A DNA stretch of 14,338 bases from Clostridium sp. UBA4108 (GCA_002381695.1 DFXM01000014.1:1-14338), one strand, 5' to 3'; shown: positions 1 to 6,181, counted from the stretch's first letter. The notes: a model not told the origin generated them from the letters alone. Translations and numbers: made by a program.

Positions 1-19
1 GGGTAAGTGGTCGCCAAGT
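1..19 (+). rRNA. rrf: Probable 3' end of a 5S rRNA, cut by the window edge
   Basis: The first bases end in GTCGCCAAG, which resembles the 3' terminal strand of Firmicutes 5S rRNA (B. subtilis ends in ...GACGCCGCCAAGC). A tRNA-Lys gene follows about 40 bases on, a common clostridial arrangement of 5S plus tRNA at the end of an rRNA operon. Only the last bases are in view, so the 5' strand that should pair with it cannot be seen. The call rests on motif resemblance and context and is tentative. Confidence 0.4.
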
Positions 20-26
20 AAATATT

Positions 27-50
27 GCCTCCAAGTTAACGCTTGGAGGC
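27..50 (+). other. Perfect spacer hairpin before tRNA-Lys
   Basis: GCCTCCAAG (27-35) and CTTGGAGGC (42-50) form a perfect 9-bp stem with a 6-base loop. No T-run follows, only ATATATAT, so it is a poor terminator. Its place between the putative 5S end and the tRNA fits an RNA-processing stem or a weak partial terminator in an rRNA/tRNA transcript. Confidence 0.6.
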
Positions 51-58
51 ATATATAT

Positions 59-134
59 GGTTCACTAGCTCAGTCGGTAGAGCACATGACTTTTAATCAT
101 GGTGTCCGGGGTTCGATTCCCCGGTGAGCCACCA
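59..134 (+). tRNA. tRNA-Lys (anticodon UUU)
   Basis: A full cloverleaf can be drawn. The acceptor strands GGTTCAC and GTGAGCC pair with one G-T wobble; the D-arm is GCTC...GAGC; the anticodon stem CATGA/TCATG encloses the loop CTTTTAA with anticodon TTT; the T-arm CGGGG-TTCGATT-CCCCG is canonical. Discriminator A is followed by an encoded CCA, giving 76 bases. It decodes AAA/AAG lysine codons, which are abundant in this genome. It lies just after the probable 5S end and before a strong terminator, so it is probably the last gene of its transcript. Confidence 0.97.
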
Positions 135-163
135 AAAGCACTTCTAAATGAAGTGCTTTTTTT
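134..163. terminator. Intrinsic terminator after tRNA-Lys, probably bidirectional
   Basis: AAAAGCACTTC (134-144) pairs with GAAGTGCTTTT (150-160) around a 5-base loop, followed by further T residues (seven Ts in total). The A-run on the left arm becomes a T-run on the minus strand, so it can also end the minus-strand gene that stops at 169. Confidence 0.9.
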
Positions 164-168
164 ATGTG

Positions 169-444
169 TTACTTTTTAGTTTGTTTATCTGGTTGCTTAT
201 TTTTCTCATCTTTCATAATCAAATAAAAAATAACACACATAACTGCAACTAATATCATTGATATTATATTTCTAACAGTCTTGTCAAGAGTGGTTGATAA
301 TGGTGTTTGAAGAAAGATTGCAAATGATATAGGGATTAATGCAACCAATCTATAAACTTTTCTTTCCTTAAAATAATCAATAACAACAAGGATCGCTAAT
401 ATTACAAATATTAATATACTCATAATTTGTGTCAAACTTATCAC
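169..444 (-). CDS. Small three-helix membrane protein, unknown function
   Basis: This 91-residue protein (counting from GTG) has three hydrophobic stretches at about residues 5-23, 33-48 and 57-77. A basic loop (KERKVYR, 26-32) follows the first helix and the tail is short and very Lys/Gln-rich (DEKNKQPDKQTKK). The pattern suggests a small cytoplasmic-membrane protein; I recognise no family motif. The start is ambiguous. GTG at 444-442 has only a weak ribosome site, whereas the TTG at 435-433 lies 6 bases after GGGTG and may be the true start, giving 88 residues. It stands alone, divergent from sfsA and converging on the tRNA terminator. Confidence 0.7.
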   Translation of the reverse strand: MISLTQIMSILIFVILAILVVIDYFKERKVYRLVALIPISFAIFLQTPLSTTLDKTVRNIISMILVAVMCVIFYLIMKDEKNKQPDKQTKK

Positions 445-500
445 CCTTTTTATTTATATATTATCAAATTTATACTAAAATATAGTTATTCATAGGTTGT

Positions 501-529
501 ATTATAGCATTAGTTTAAAAATATGTATA
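501..529 (-). promoter_or_regulatory. Putative sigma-A promoter for the small membrane protein
   Basis: On the minus strand an extended -10 element TGCTATAAT (509-501) lies 17 bases after TATACA (529-524), a 4/6 match to TTGACA. Transcription would begin about 50 bases before the GTG/TTG start. Found by motif only. Confidence 0.45.
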
Positions 530-582
530 TAATTTAGGCACATAAGTAGAGTAACAATATGAAGAATTAAAGAACAAATAAC

Positions 583-610
583 TTGTATATAATTATTAAC
601 ATATTATAAT
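583..610 (+). promoter_or_regulatory. Putative sigma-A promoter upstream of sfsA
   Basis: TTGTAT (583-588) and TATAAT (605-610) are separated by 16 bases. The predicted leader to the sfsA start is about 100 bases long and contains two DnaA-box-like words. Motif-based call in a very AT-rich region, where chance matches are common. Confidence 0.45.
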
Positions 611-614
611 AAAA

Positions 615-655
615 AGTGGATAAGTTAAACACACTAATGTTATATATGTGGATAA
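615..655 (+). promoter_or_regulatory. Pair of DnaA-box-like sites in the sfsA leader
   Basis: TGTGGATAA at 647-655 is an exact reverse complement of the DnaA box TTATCCACA. AGTGGATAA at 615-623 differs by one base and has the same orientation, 32 bases upstream. Both lie between the likely promoter and the sfsA start. They could bind DnaA or be chance words in AT-rich DNA; there is no larger cluster and no origin-like AT-rich unwinding region with further boxes. Confidence 0.3.
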
Positions 656-715
656 AAATCAAAGTATTCAGTAGTTATATTATCGCTATTGGGTGTTTTA
701 TTTAGAGGTGATTTT

Positions 716-1408
716 ATGATATTTGATAAAGATACTACAGTGGTAGAATTTATTAGAAGACCGAATAGATTTCAAGGATATGTATTAATAGAAGGAAAAG
801 AAGAATTGGTACATGTACCTAATACAGGTAGATGTAGAGAAATATTAATACCAGGTTGTAAAGTAGTTTTGAGATATGAAAGTGGTGAACACAGAAAAAC
901 TAGATTTAGCTTAATTGCAGGATATAAAGATGATAAGCTTATAAACATAGATTCTCAAGTTCCTAATAAAGTAGTAGAGGAAGCTCTTAGAAATAAGGAG
1001 ATTAAGGCATTATCAAAGTATAATAACATATTAAGAGAAAAGACCTTTGGAAATAGTAGATTTGATTTTAAAATTTCCAATGATGAAGGAAAAGAATATT
1101 ATTTAGAAGTTAAAGGAGTTACCTTAGAAAAAAATGGACATAGTATGTTTCCAGATGCACCTACGGAGCGAGGAAGAAAACATTTATTAGAGCTTGTTGA
1201 GGTTAAAAATAGTGGAAGAGGCGCTGGTGTTATATTTGTAATACAAATGAATGACATTAAGACATTTTCACCTAATGATGAGATGGATAGAGATTTTGGA
1301 GATGCATTGAGGTTTGCTAAGGAAAATGGAGTAGATATTTTTGCTTATGGATGTGACGTAGGTGAAAATTTCATTACATTAAAAAATAGTATTGATATAC
1401 TATTATAA
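716..1408 (+). CDS. sfsA: SfsA family DNA-binding / nuclease-like protein
   Basis: The 230-residue length is typical of SfsA. Family motifs are present in order: RRPNRF (14-19), HVPNTGR (33-39), SRFDF (114-118), YLEVKGVTL (129-137) and FPDAPTERGRKHL (145-157). SfsA proteins combine an N-terminal OB-like nucleic-acid-binding part with a PD-(D/E)xK-like C-terminal fold; D116 or D118 with E131-x-K133 would be the catalytic-like residues. In E. coli the gene was named for stimulating sugar fermentation (maltose genes), but its biochemical role is unsettled. The start is ATG 716, four bases after the ribosome site AGAGGTGAT. A longer reading from TTG 689 would place this site inside the coding region. 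No terminator separates it from the Nudix gene 70 bases downstream. Confidence 0.92.
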   Translation: MIFDKDTTVVEFIRRPNRFQGYVLIEGKEELVHVPNTGRCREILIPGCKVVLRYESGEHRKTRFSLIAGYKDDKLINIDSQVPNKVVEEALRNKEIKALSKYNNILREKTFGNSRFDFKISNDEGKEYYLEVKGVTLEKNGHSMFPDAPTERGRKHLLELVEVKNSGRGAGVIFVIQMNDIKTFSPNDEMDRDFGDALRFAKENGVDIFAYGCDVGENFITLKNSIDILL

Positions 1409-1478
1409 ATTTAATCTAATAAAATCTTCATATTAAATAATAGGTTATAATTTAATACATTTGAAATGAGGGGATAAT

Positions 1479-1979
1479 TTGAAGTATAATTTCTGTCCTT
1501 TGTGTGGAAGAAAGTTAATTGAAAAATATAGTTGGGATGAAGGGGGAGTACCTTATTGTAAGCATGATGATATAATGTATTTTGATATACCTAAACCCTG
1601 TATAGTTGTAGCTATAATAAAGGAAGATAAAATTTTATTATTAAAGCAGAGTTACATATTTAAAGATTCAAAGGTATTAGTTTCAGGATATGTTGGAGTA
1701 GGTGAAACCTTAGAGGAAACAGTACACAGAGAAGTTAAGGAAGAAACAGGGATAACAATTAAGAATGTAAAGTATTTGGGAAGTGATTGTATAAAAGAAA
1801 AAGAACTACTAATGATTACCTTTATGGCTAAATATGTGGATGGAGATATAAATAAATCTTCTGAAGTCGAAGGTATATCATGGGAACCTATTAATGAAGC
1901 AATTCCTCAGATGAGGGAAGATAAAGTTGGAAAAAAGATTGTAGAAAGAGTACTAAGAGAGATGAGCTTATTAAGTTAA
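1479..1979 (+). CDS. Zinc-ribbon Nudix hydrolase
   Basis: This 166-residue protein has an N-terminal zinc-ribbon-like segment (C6-P-L-C9-G, then C27 and possibly H29) followed by a Nudix domain. The Nudix box is exact: G70-x5-E76-x7-R84-E85-x2-E88-E89-x-G91-I. The family hydrolyses nucleoside diphosphates linked to another moiety in a Mg2+-dependent reaction. The ribbon recalls NudC/NADH-pyrophosphatase relatives, but the second CxxC of those proteins is reduced to C-x-H, and no NudC SQPWPFPxS signature is present, so NADH is not a safe substrate call. The start is TTG 1479, with GAGGGG five bases upstream. It probably acts in the cytoplasm on oxidised or unwanted nucleotides. Confidence 0.88.
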   Translation: MKYNFCPLCGRKLIEKYSWDEGGVPYCKHDDIMYFDIPKPCIVVAIIKEDKILLLKQSYIFKDSKVLVSGYVGVGETLEETVHREVKEETGITIKNVKYLGSDCIKEKELLMITFMAKYVDGDINKSSEVEGISWEPINEAIPQMREDKVGKKIVERVLREMSLLS

Positions 1980-2009
1980 GAAATTCAAATATTTCTAATA
2001 AGAAATTTA

Positions 2010-2152
2010 CTAGTTAAAAATTCGATAATTAGAAAATATAGCAAGTTACAATAATCACAATTTTAAATAATAATATATAGGTGAAAATTTAAAATTAAGG
2101 TGTTATTGTAATCCTTGCTCATAATTTTATTTACTAAATTGAATTATACTAG
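2010..2152. repeat. Long imperfect inverted repeat, MITE-like or large terminator hairpin
   Basis: The core arms 2040-2068 and 2087-2119 are near-perfect reverse complements: AGCAAG, TTACAATAA, CAC and AATTTTAAAT on the left match the right arm in order with only small bulges. Weaker pairing extends outward to CTAGT (2010-2014) and ACTAG (2148-2152). The whole 143-base palindrome sits between the converging Nudix and 115-residue genes. It could be a miniature inverted-repeat element or a bidirectional transcription stop. No open reading frame lies inside. It is AT-rich, so part of the outer pairing may be chance; the core is convincing. Confidence 0.7.
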
Positions 2153-2185
2153 CTATAGTATGCAAGAAACTTTGATTTTTATTTA

Positions 2186-2225
2186 TTTATTCTCAATAAT
2201 TTATTCTCAATAATTTAATCTCAAG
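2186..2225. repeat. 14-bp tandem repeat over a stop codon
   Basis: TTTATTCTCAATAA occurs exactly twice in tandem (2186-2199, 2200-2213), with a decayed third copy, TTTAATCTCAAG, at 2214-2225. The array spans the last codons and the stop of the minus-strand 115-residue gene. Because 14 is not a multiple of three, the duplication shifts the frame and decides where that protein ends. Confidence 0.85.
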
Positions 2226-2540
2226 TTTAGAATTATCTGTATAGGATATATTTACATCATCTGTCATCATTCCAACAAGGAATAATTCATTATCTGAATC
2301 ATCATATCCATTAAGTCCCCAATAATACTCCTCCATGTCGGTTCTTCTAGGAACTGTTAGAAATCTGTTAAGTTCACAAATGATATTTTCATCTATATTT
2401 TTATTTATGCATTTAATATTAATTTGTGTATTTTCTTTATTTTCTTCAAAATGGATATCTATATTGTGACATTCTATTTTAAGTAAGTAATTCATTAACT
2501 CATTAAGTATTTTTATATTTCTTTGTCGTAGATGTTTCAT
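2193..2540 (-). CDS. Hypothetical 115-residue soluble protein paired with the DUF1576 gene
   Basis: I do not recognise this protein. It is hydrophilic, with no membrane segment or signal peptide. The N-terminal third alternates basic helix-like sequence (MKHLRQRNIKILNELMNYL) with an acidic beta-like stretch. The middle contains a charged, aromatic patch (RRTDMEEYYWGLNGYDD, about 65-81). The start ATG at 2540 has GGA about 10 bases upstream. It begins only three bases after the stop of the DUF1576 gene, so the two are almost certainly co-transcribed and translationally linked, which suggests a cytosolic partner or regulator of that membrane protein. Its last residues are set by a 14-bp tandem duplication. 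Confidence 0.75.
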   Translation of the reverse strand: MKHLRQRNIKILNELMNYLLKIECHNIDIHFEENKENTQINIKCINKNIDENIICELNRFLTVPRRTDMEEYYWGLNGYDDSDNELFLVGMMTDDVNISYTDNSKLEIKLLRINY

Positions 2541-2543
2541 TTT

Positions 2544-3791
2544 TTAAAATTCCTTTCTAAGAGAGGTTATCAGTGGAATTAAAAGCATACATACTAAGCC
2601 CCCAGAGAAACCGTTATTATATAGTATTAGTCCGCCATGTAAATAGCCTATATTCATTACTAAACAGGCATGTAAAAATCCTGCAATTACGCCCCATGTA
2701 AAACCAAAGCTACCTGCTACTGGAGCTAATGTTGTACTAAATAATAAGCTTAATATCACATTAGGAGAATTTATACCCCAAATATTAAAGAAGGTACACA
2801 AAACCACTCCTAACATTATAGGAAGTATGTTTTTTATATGTTTACCAAAGGCACCAAAACCAACAATAGTGAATATACCACCAAGAGTTGGGCCATTCAA
2901 GTCTCCTCTAATTACTAAAACAAGTAAAGTTGAGAATAGTCCTAACATCCCCATATTAATTAATGTACATCCACCTCCAAAGAGCATATAGAAATCAGTT
3001 ATCAATCTTCCGGAGTATTTAGTTAAATTTTTCATATTTTTAAAACTTTTATTATTATAATAAAAGCCTAATATAATCATAAATATAAATATAGATGAAA
3101 ATAGTATAGTAAAGGAAGTATTATTTCCAGATGACCAGATTAATATACTACTAAAATCTATACCAAATGCTCTGAGTACAGACATAAGAAGAGTTCCTAA
3201 GAGGCCAGCAGCCAATCCTACATTATAAAGGTTATAGCCTTGATGAAGTTTTATGCAATAAGATGCAACTGGAGGTAACAAGAATCCTATAAAGGTACTG
3301 AGCAATGACCCAAGTAAAAATGATAAAAATAATGAATATTTACCATTTGATACTAGTTGAATAAAAACAGGAGAAAGTGTAGTACCAAATAGGGCTATAA
3401 CTATATAGTTTTTAAAACATTGCTTTTGATATTTTGAGTAAAGCCAAATACCAAATATTATAGGCCAAATATTAAAAATGTTTTTTCCAAATAATGAAAA
3501 ACCACTTACAGTAAATAGTCCAGCAATAATAGTTCCACTTGGCTTTACTTTTAAATTTATTAGCATTATTATATATATAATTATGATAAGTGCACAATTG
3601 GTGAAGGTAGCGCCAATGCCACCGATTTCCATATAATCAGTTATTAATATATCGGGTGATAAAATTATTGATTTTAAACCATAAATTATTTCGGAAATGC
3701 TATTAAAGTAAAGTGAACTTAGTAATAAAATTATGCTAAAACACAAAAATAATAAATAAGGGGTAGGAAAATTTTTTATTAATTTATTTAT
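2544..3791 (-). CDS. DUF1576-type polytopic membrane protein (two-repeat, transporter-like), probable ATA start
   Basis: The protein is almost wholly hydrophobic, with roughly 10-12 membrane segments. It is built of two similar halves (numbered from the internal TTG at 3746): GLFTVSGFSLFGKNIFNIWP near 76-95 matches GIFTIVGFGAFGKHIKNILP near 290-309; TTLSPV (122-127) matches TTLAPV (338-343); LHQGYNLYNVGLAAGL (167-182) matches LHGGLILYNNGFSGGL (369-384). It fits the uncharacterised family DUF1576; the substrate is unknown. A TTG-started protein (400 residues) lacks a ribosome site and the usual charged N-terminus. Reading upstream in frame without stops reaches ATA at 3791-3789, eight bases after a strong AAAGGAG (3806-3800); this adds NKLIKNFPTPYLLF and gives 415 residues. 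I therefore place the start at ATA, though a mutated ATG is possible. Confidence 0.75.
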   Translation of the reverse strand: MNKLIKNFPTPYLLFLCFSIILLLSSLYFNSISEIIYGLKSIILSPDILITDYMEIGGIGATFTNCALIIIIYIIMLINLKVKPSGTIIAGLFTVSGFSLFGKNIFNIWPIIFGIWLYSKYQKQCFKNYIVIALFGTTLSPVFIQLVSNGKYSLFLSFLLGSLLSTFIGFLLPPVASYCIKLHQGYNLYNVGLAAGLLGTLLMSVLRAFGIDFSSILIWSSGNNTSFTILFSSIFIFMIILGFYYNNKSFKNMKNLTKYSGRLITDFYMLFGGGCTLINMGMLGLFSTLLVLVIRGDLNGPTLGGIFTIVGFGAFGKHIKNILPIMLGVVLCTFFNIWGINSPNVILSLLFSTTLAPVAGSFGFTWGVIAGFLHACLVMNIGYLHGGLILYNNGFSGGLVCMLLIPLITSLRKEF

Positions 3792-3826
3792 AGTACCAAC
3801 TCCTTTATTTTATATTTACAATAAAC

Positions 3827-3842
3827 ATATACAAGTGTATAT
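3827..3842. promoter_or_regulatory. Palindromic operator-like site in a divergent intergenic region
   Basis: ATATACA (3827-3833) and TGTATAT (3836-3842) form a perfect 7-2-7 inverted repeat in the 152-base gap between the divergent DUF1576 and TIM-barrel genes. Size and symmetry fit a dimeric repressor site (TACA-n2-TGTA cores are seen, for example, with BlaI/MecI-type regulators). No regulator gene is adjacent, so the binding protein is unknown. AT-rich chance palindromes are possible. Confidence 0.4.
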
Positions 3843-3943
3843 TTAATTAATGTATTAATATTTAAGAAATTATTTATGTATATTATAGCAGTTGTTTTAT
3901 TATTTAACTATACTGTACAAGCAATAATAGAGGAGGTAAAAAT

Positions 3944-4627
3944 ATGAGAAAGTATGTACCAGAATTTAAAGGATTATTAAGAAGTCATATGATTGAATTA
4001 CCTACAGCAATAAGAGATGCTAGCGGAATAATAATTTTTGGGAAGAGACTAAAGTCCTTTGTTTTTTCGACAGATGTGGCGGTTATAAGGAACACTAATG
4101 CAGATGCTGTTATAGCAGTATATCCATTTACACCACAACCAATAATTACAGAAGCTTTAATATTAGCTTCAGATGTACCTATTTTTTGTGGAGTTGGAGG
4201 AGCAATAACAACAGGTAAGAGAGTTATAAACCTAGCTCTTGATGCTGAGTTTAAAGGAGCAATGGGTGTTGTAGTTAATTCGTCTACTCCAAATGAAGTT
4301 ATAAGGGCTATGAGAGAAACAATAGATGTCCCTATAATAGTAACAATAGTATCGGAATATGAAGATATAGAAGGTAGAATAGAAGCAGGTACAACTATAT
4401 TAAACGTTTCGGGAGCAAATAGAACTGCTGAAATTGTAAGAAAAATAAGAGAAAAACATCCAGACTTTCCTATTATTGCAACAGGAGGTCCGACGAATGA
4501 AACTATAAGGGAAACTATTCAAGCTGGTGCTAACGCTATAACATATACCCCAAATAGTACAAGAGATATATTAAGTGATATAATGGAAAATCACAGAGAA
4601 AGATGTAAGTATAATAGTGAAAAATAA
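3944..4627 (+). CDS. TIM-barrel phosphate-binding-type protein, substrate unknown
   Basis: The 227 residues alternate short hydrophobic strands with helices in a (beta/alpha)8 pattern: AVIAVYP (55-61), VPIFCGVGG (78-86), GAMGVVVNSS (105-114), VPIIVTIVS (129-137), TTILNVSGA (150-158), PIIATGGPTNETI (176-188), AGANAITYTPNST (194-206). The TGG(P) and NAITYTPNS segments sit where ribulose-phosphate-binding barrels bind phosphate. Homologues are, as far as I recall, loosely labelled hydrolase, but I see no hydrolase signature. Start ATG 3944 follows a very strong AGAGGAGG site, suggesting high expression. It is followed after 23 bases by a small Cys-rich gene and then a strong terminator, so the two form a bicistronic unit. 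Confidence 0.8.
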   Translation: MRKYVPEFKGLLRSHMIELPTAIRDASGIIIFGKRLKSFVFSTDVAVIRNTNADAVIAVYPFTPQPIITEALILASDVPIFCGVGGAITTGKRVINLALDAEFKGAMGVVVNSSTPNEVIRAMRETIDVPIIVTIVSEYEDIEGRIEAGTTILNVSGANRTAEIVRKIREKHPDFPIIATGGPTNETIRETIQAGANAITYTPNSTRDILSDIMENHRERCKYNSEK

Positions 4628-4650
4628 AAACATGTTTTAGGAGATATGTC

Positions 4651-4812
4651 ATGAGTATAGTTGTGTATAATTGTCAGAAGTGTCCAGAGTACATTTCATC
4701 TAAATGTGATGGAAAAGCTGAGAATTGCATGTGTAAAAAATGTCCGAGGAATTTGGGACAGTGTTTAATTACTAAATACTGTAGAGAAACAGAATCAATT
4801 TTAGAACAATAA
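4651..4812 (+). CDS. Small eight-cysteine protein (53 residues), putative metal binder
   Basis: ATG 4651 is preceded by AGGAG seven bases upstream and the frame runs open to TAA at 4810-4812. The protein reads MSIVVYNCQKCPEYISSKCD, then GKAENCMCKKCPRNLGQCLI, then TKYCRETESILEQ. Cysteines lie at 8, 11, 19, 26, 28, 31, 38 and 44, i.e. CxxC, CxCxxC and two singles, with many Lys between. That spacing suggests zinc or an Fe-S cluster, or a redox role; no signal peptide is seen, so it is probably cytosolic. It directly follows the TIM-barrel gene and ends just before a terminator, so its place as the second gene of the operon supports it being real. No named family is recognised. Confidence 0.8.
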   Translation: MSIVVYNCQKCPEYISSKCDGKAENCMCKKCPRNLGQCLITKYCRETESILEQ

Positions 4813-4813
4813 T

Positions 4814-4851
4814 AAAAACACCATGAAAATTAAGTTTTTCATGGTGTTTTT
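4814..4851. terminator. Strong bidirectional intrinsic terminator
   Basis: AAAAACACCATGAAAA (4814-4829) is matched by TTTTCATGGTGTTTTT (4836-4851): a 16-bp stem with A-run and T-run at its base and a short loop. It ends the TIM-barrel/Cys-rich unit one base after the second stop codon. Confidence 0.92.
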
Positions 4852-5009
4852 ATGTAAAGAATGAAATTAGCAAGTGCAGTATAAAAGTCATAAAGAGAGA
4901 AAATATAGATGAAGAATATAAACTAAGGAGTCGTATTTATGATATCAGATGAAATTAAAATGTGCTACACTAAAAGTTTAATTATTTACAATATTAAAAA
5001 TATTTTAAG

Positions 5010-5038
5010 TTGAGAAAATCTTCACATAATGCTACAAT
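5010..5038 (+). promoter_or_regulatory. Sigma-A promoter of the serine operon
   Basis: TTGAGA (5010-5015) and TACAAT (5033-5038) are spaced by exactly 17 bases. The start site would fall near 5045, leaving a leader of about 45 bases before the aminotransferase. This leader is too short for a T-box or other large riboswitch, and no T-box core (AGGGTGGNACCGCG) is present, so control is probably by a DNA-binding protein. Confidence 0.65.
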
Positions 5039-5091
5039 AAAGGTGGTTAAAATCTTATTAAATATAATTTTACTTATTTGGAGGGTGGATT

Positions 5092-6168
5092 ATGCATAAA
5101 AAATTATTTATACCAGGTCCAGTGGAGGTTGCACCAGATGTTCTAGAAAAAATGGCTATGCCAATGATTGGGCACAGAAGTAAAGAAGCTTCTAGAATAC
5201 AAAAGCAAATTAGTGAATATATGAGAGTTATATTTAACACTAAAGAGGAAATTTTACTTTCAACAACTTCAGGCAGTGGATTAATGGAAGGTGCTGTTCG
5301 TTCATGCACAGCTAAAAGAGCAGCTATATTTGCAGTAGGCGCTTTTGGTAAGAGATGGTATGAAATGGCAGTTGCAAATAATGTTCCTGCAGATTTATTT
5401 GAAGTTGAGTGGGGAACTCCTACTACACCAGAACAAGTAGATGAGGTTTTAGCTACAGGAAAGTATGATTTGATAACTGTAACTCATAATGAAACATCTA
5501 CAGGCGTAATGAATCCATTAGATGAGATTAGCAAAGTAGTTGCTAAATATCCTGAAGTAGTATTTTGCTTAGATACTGTAAGTTCAGCAGCAGGTACAGA
5601 GCTTAAGACAGATGAGTGGGGAGTTGACATATGTATAACTTCAACACAAAAAGCTATAGGACTTCCTCCAGGAATGTCAGCTTGTACATTTTCTAAAAAG
5701 GCTATAGAAAGAGCTAAAGAAGTTCCTTATAGAGGAATTTATCTAGATCTTTTAGGATTATATGAATATATACAAAAGAAAGATTATCAATATCCATCAA
5801 CACCATCATTATCTCATATGTTTGCACTAGAATATCAACTTGATAAAATAATAAATCAAGAAGGACTTGAAAATAGATTTGCAAGACATATAGCTGGTGC
5901 TGAATTAGTTAGAGCATGGGCAAGAAAATATTTCGAAATTTTACCTGATGAGAAATATATGTCTAATACATTAACAAACATAAAGAATACTAGAAATATA
6001 GATATAGCAGCTTTAAATAAAGCATTGGGAGAAAGAGGTTACCAAATATCTAATGGATATGGTAAATTAAAAGATAAAACATTTAGAATAGCACATATGG
6101 CTGAAACTACTCCAGCAGAGATAGAAGAATTACTAAAAGTTATAAATGAAATATTAGGACTTGAATAA
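5092..6168 (+). CDS. Class V PLP aminotransferase (alanine-glyoxylate/serine-pyruvate type), probable phosphoserine transaminase
   Basis: This 358-residue protein belongs to the fold-type I class V group resembling alanine-glyoxylate/serine-pyruvate aminotransferases (PucG-like), not classical SerC. Visible landmarks are the N-terminal FIPGPVEV (6-13), the phosphate-binding TTSGSG (58-63), THNETSTG (131-138), cofactor-ring-binding D161, the Schiff-base lysine in STQK (K187) followed by LPPG, and FRIAHMAE (331-338), whose R332 should bind the substrate carboxylate. Start ATG 5092 follows GGAGGG by six bases. It is first in an operon with serA and a DUF1015 gene, so the likely in vivo reaction is 3-phosphohydroxypyruvate plus glutamate to O-phosphoserine. 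That reaction is inferred from context; alanine/serine-glyoxylate exchange is the main alternative. Confidence 0.9.
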   Translation: MHKKLFIPGPVEVAPDVLEKMAMPMIGHRSKEASRIQKQISEYMRVIFNTKEEILLSTTSGSGLMEGAVRSCTAKRAAIFAVGAFGKRWYEMAVANNVPADLFEVEWGTPTTPEQVDEVLATGKYDLITVTHNETSTGVMNPLDEISKVVAKYPEVVFCLDTVSSAAGTELKTDEWGVDICITSTQKAIGLPPGMSACTFSKKAIERAKEVPYRGIYLDLLGLYEYIQKKDYQYPSTPSLSHMFALEYQLDKIINQEGLENRFARHIAGAELVRAWARKYFEILPDEKYMSNTLTNIKNTRNIDIAALNKALGERGYQISNGYGKLKDKTFRIAHMAETTPAEIEELLKVINEILGLE

Positions 6169-6181
6169 GGTTGCTTATATA

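Noticed and set aside
689..715. Upstream TTG start for sfsA adding nine residues.
   Set aside because: The ribosome site AGAGGTGAT lies inside this stretch and is correctly spaced for the ATG at 716.
4939..5013. 24-residue open frame with AGGAG eight bases upstream, before the serine operon; a possible leader peptide.
   Set aside because: The operon promoter (5010-5038) lies at its end, so it is not in the operon leader. It has no run of serine codons and no attenuator follows, and it may be chance.
5040..5091. GGTGG and GGAGGGTGG words before the aminotransferase, recalling a T-box.
   Set aside because: The T-box core AGGGTGGNACCGCG and the preceding stem I are absent and the leader is only about 45 bases; GGAGGG is the ribosome site.
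5070..5309. Minus-strand open frame across the start of the aminotransferase.
   Set aside because: It is antisense to a well-conserved protein, with low-complexity composition and no family match.
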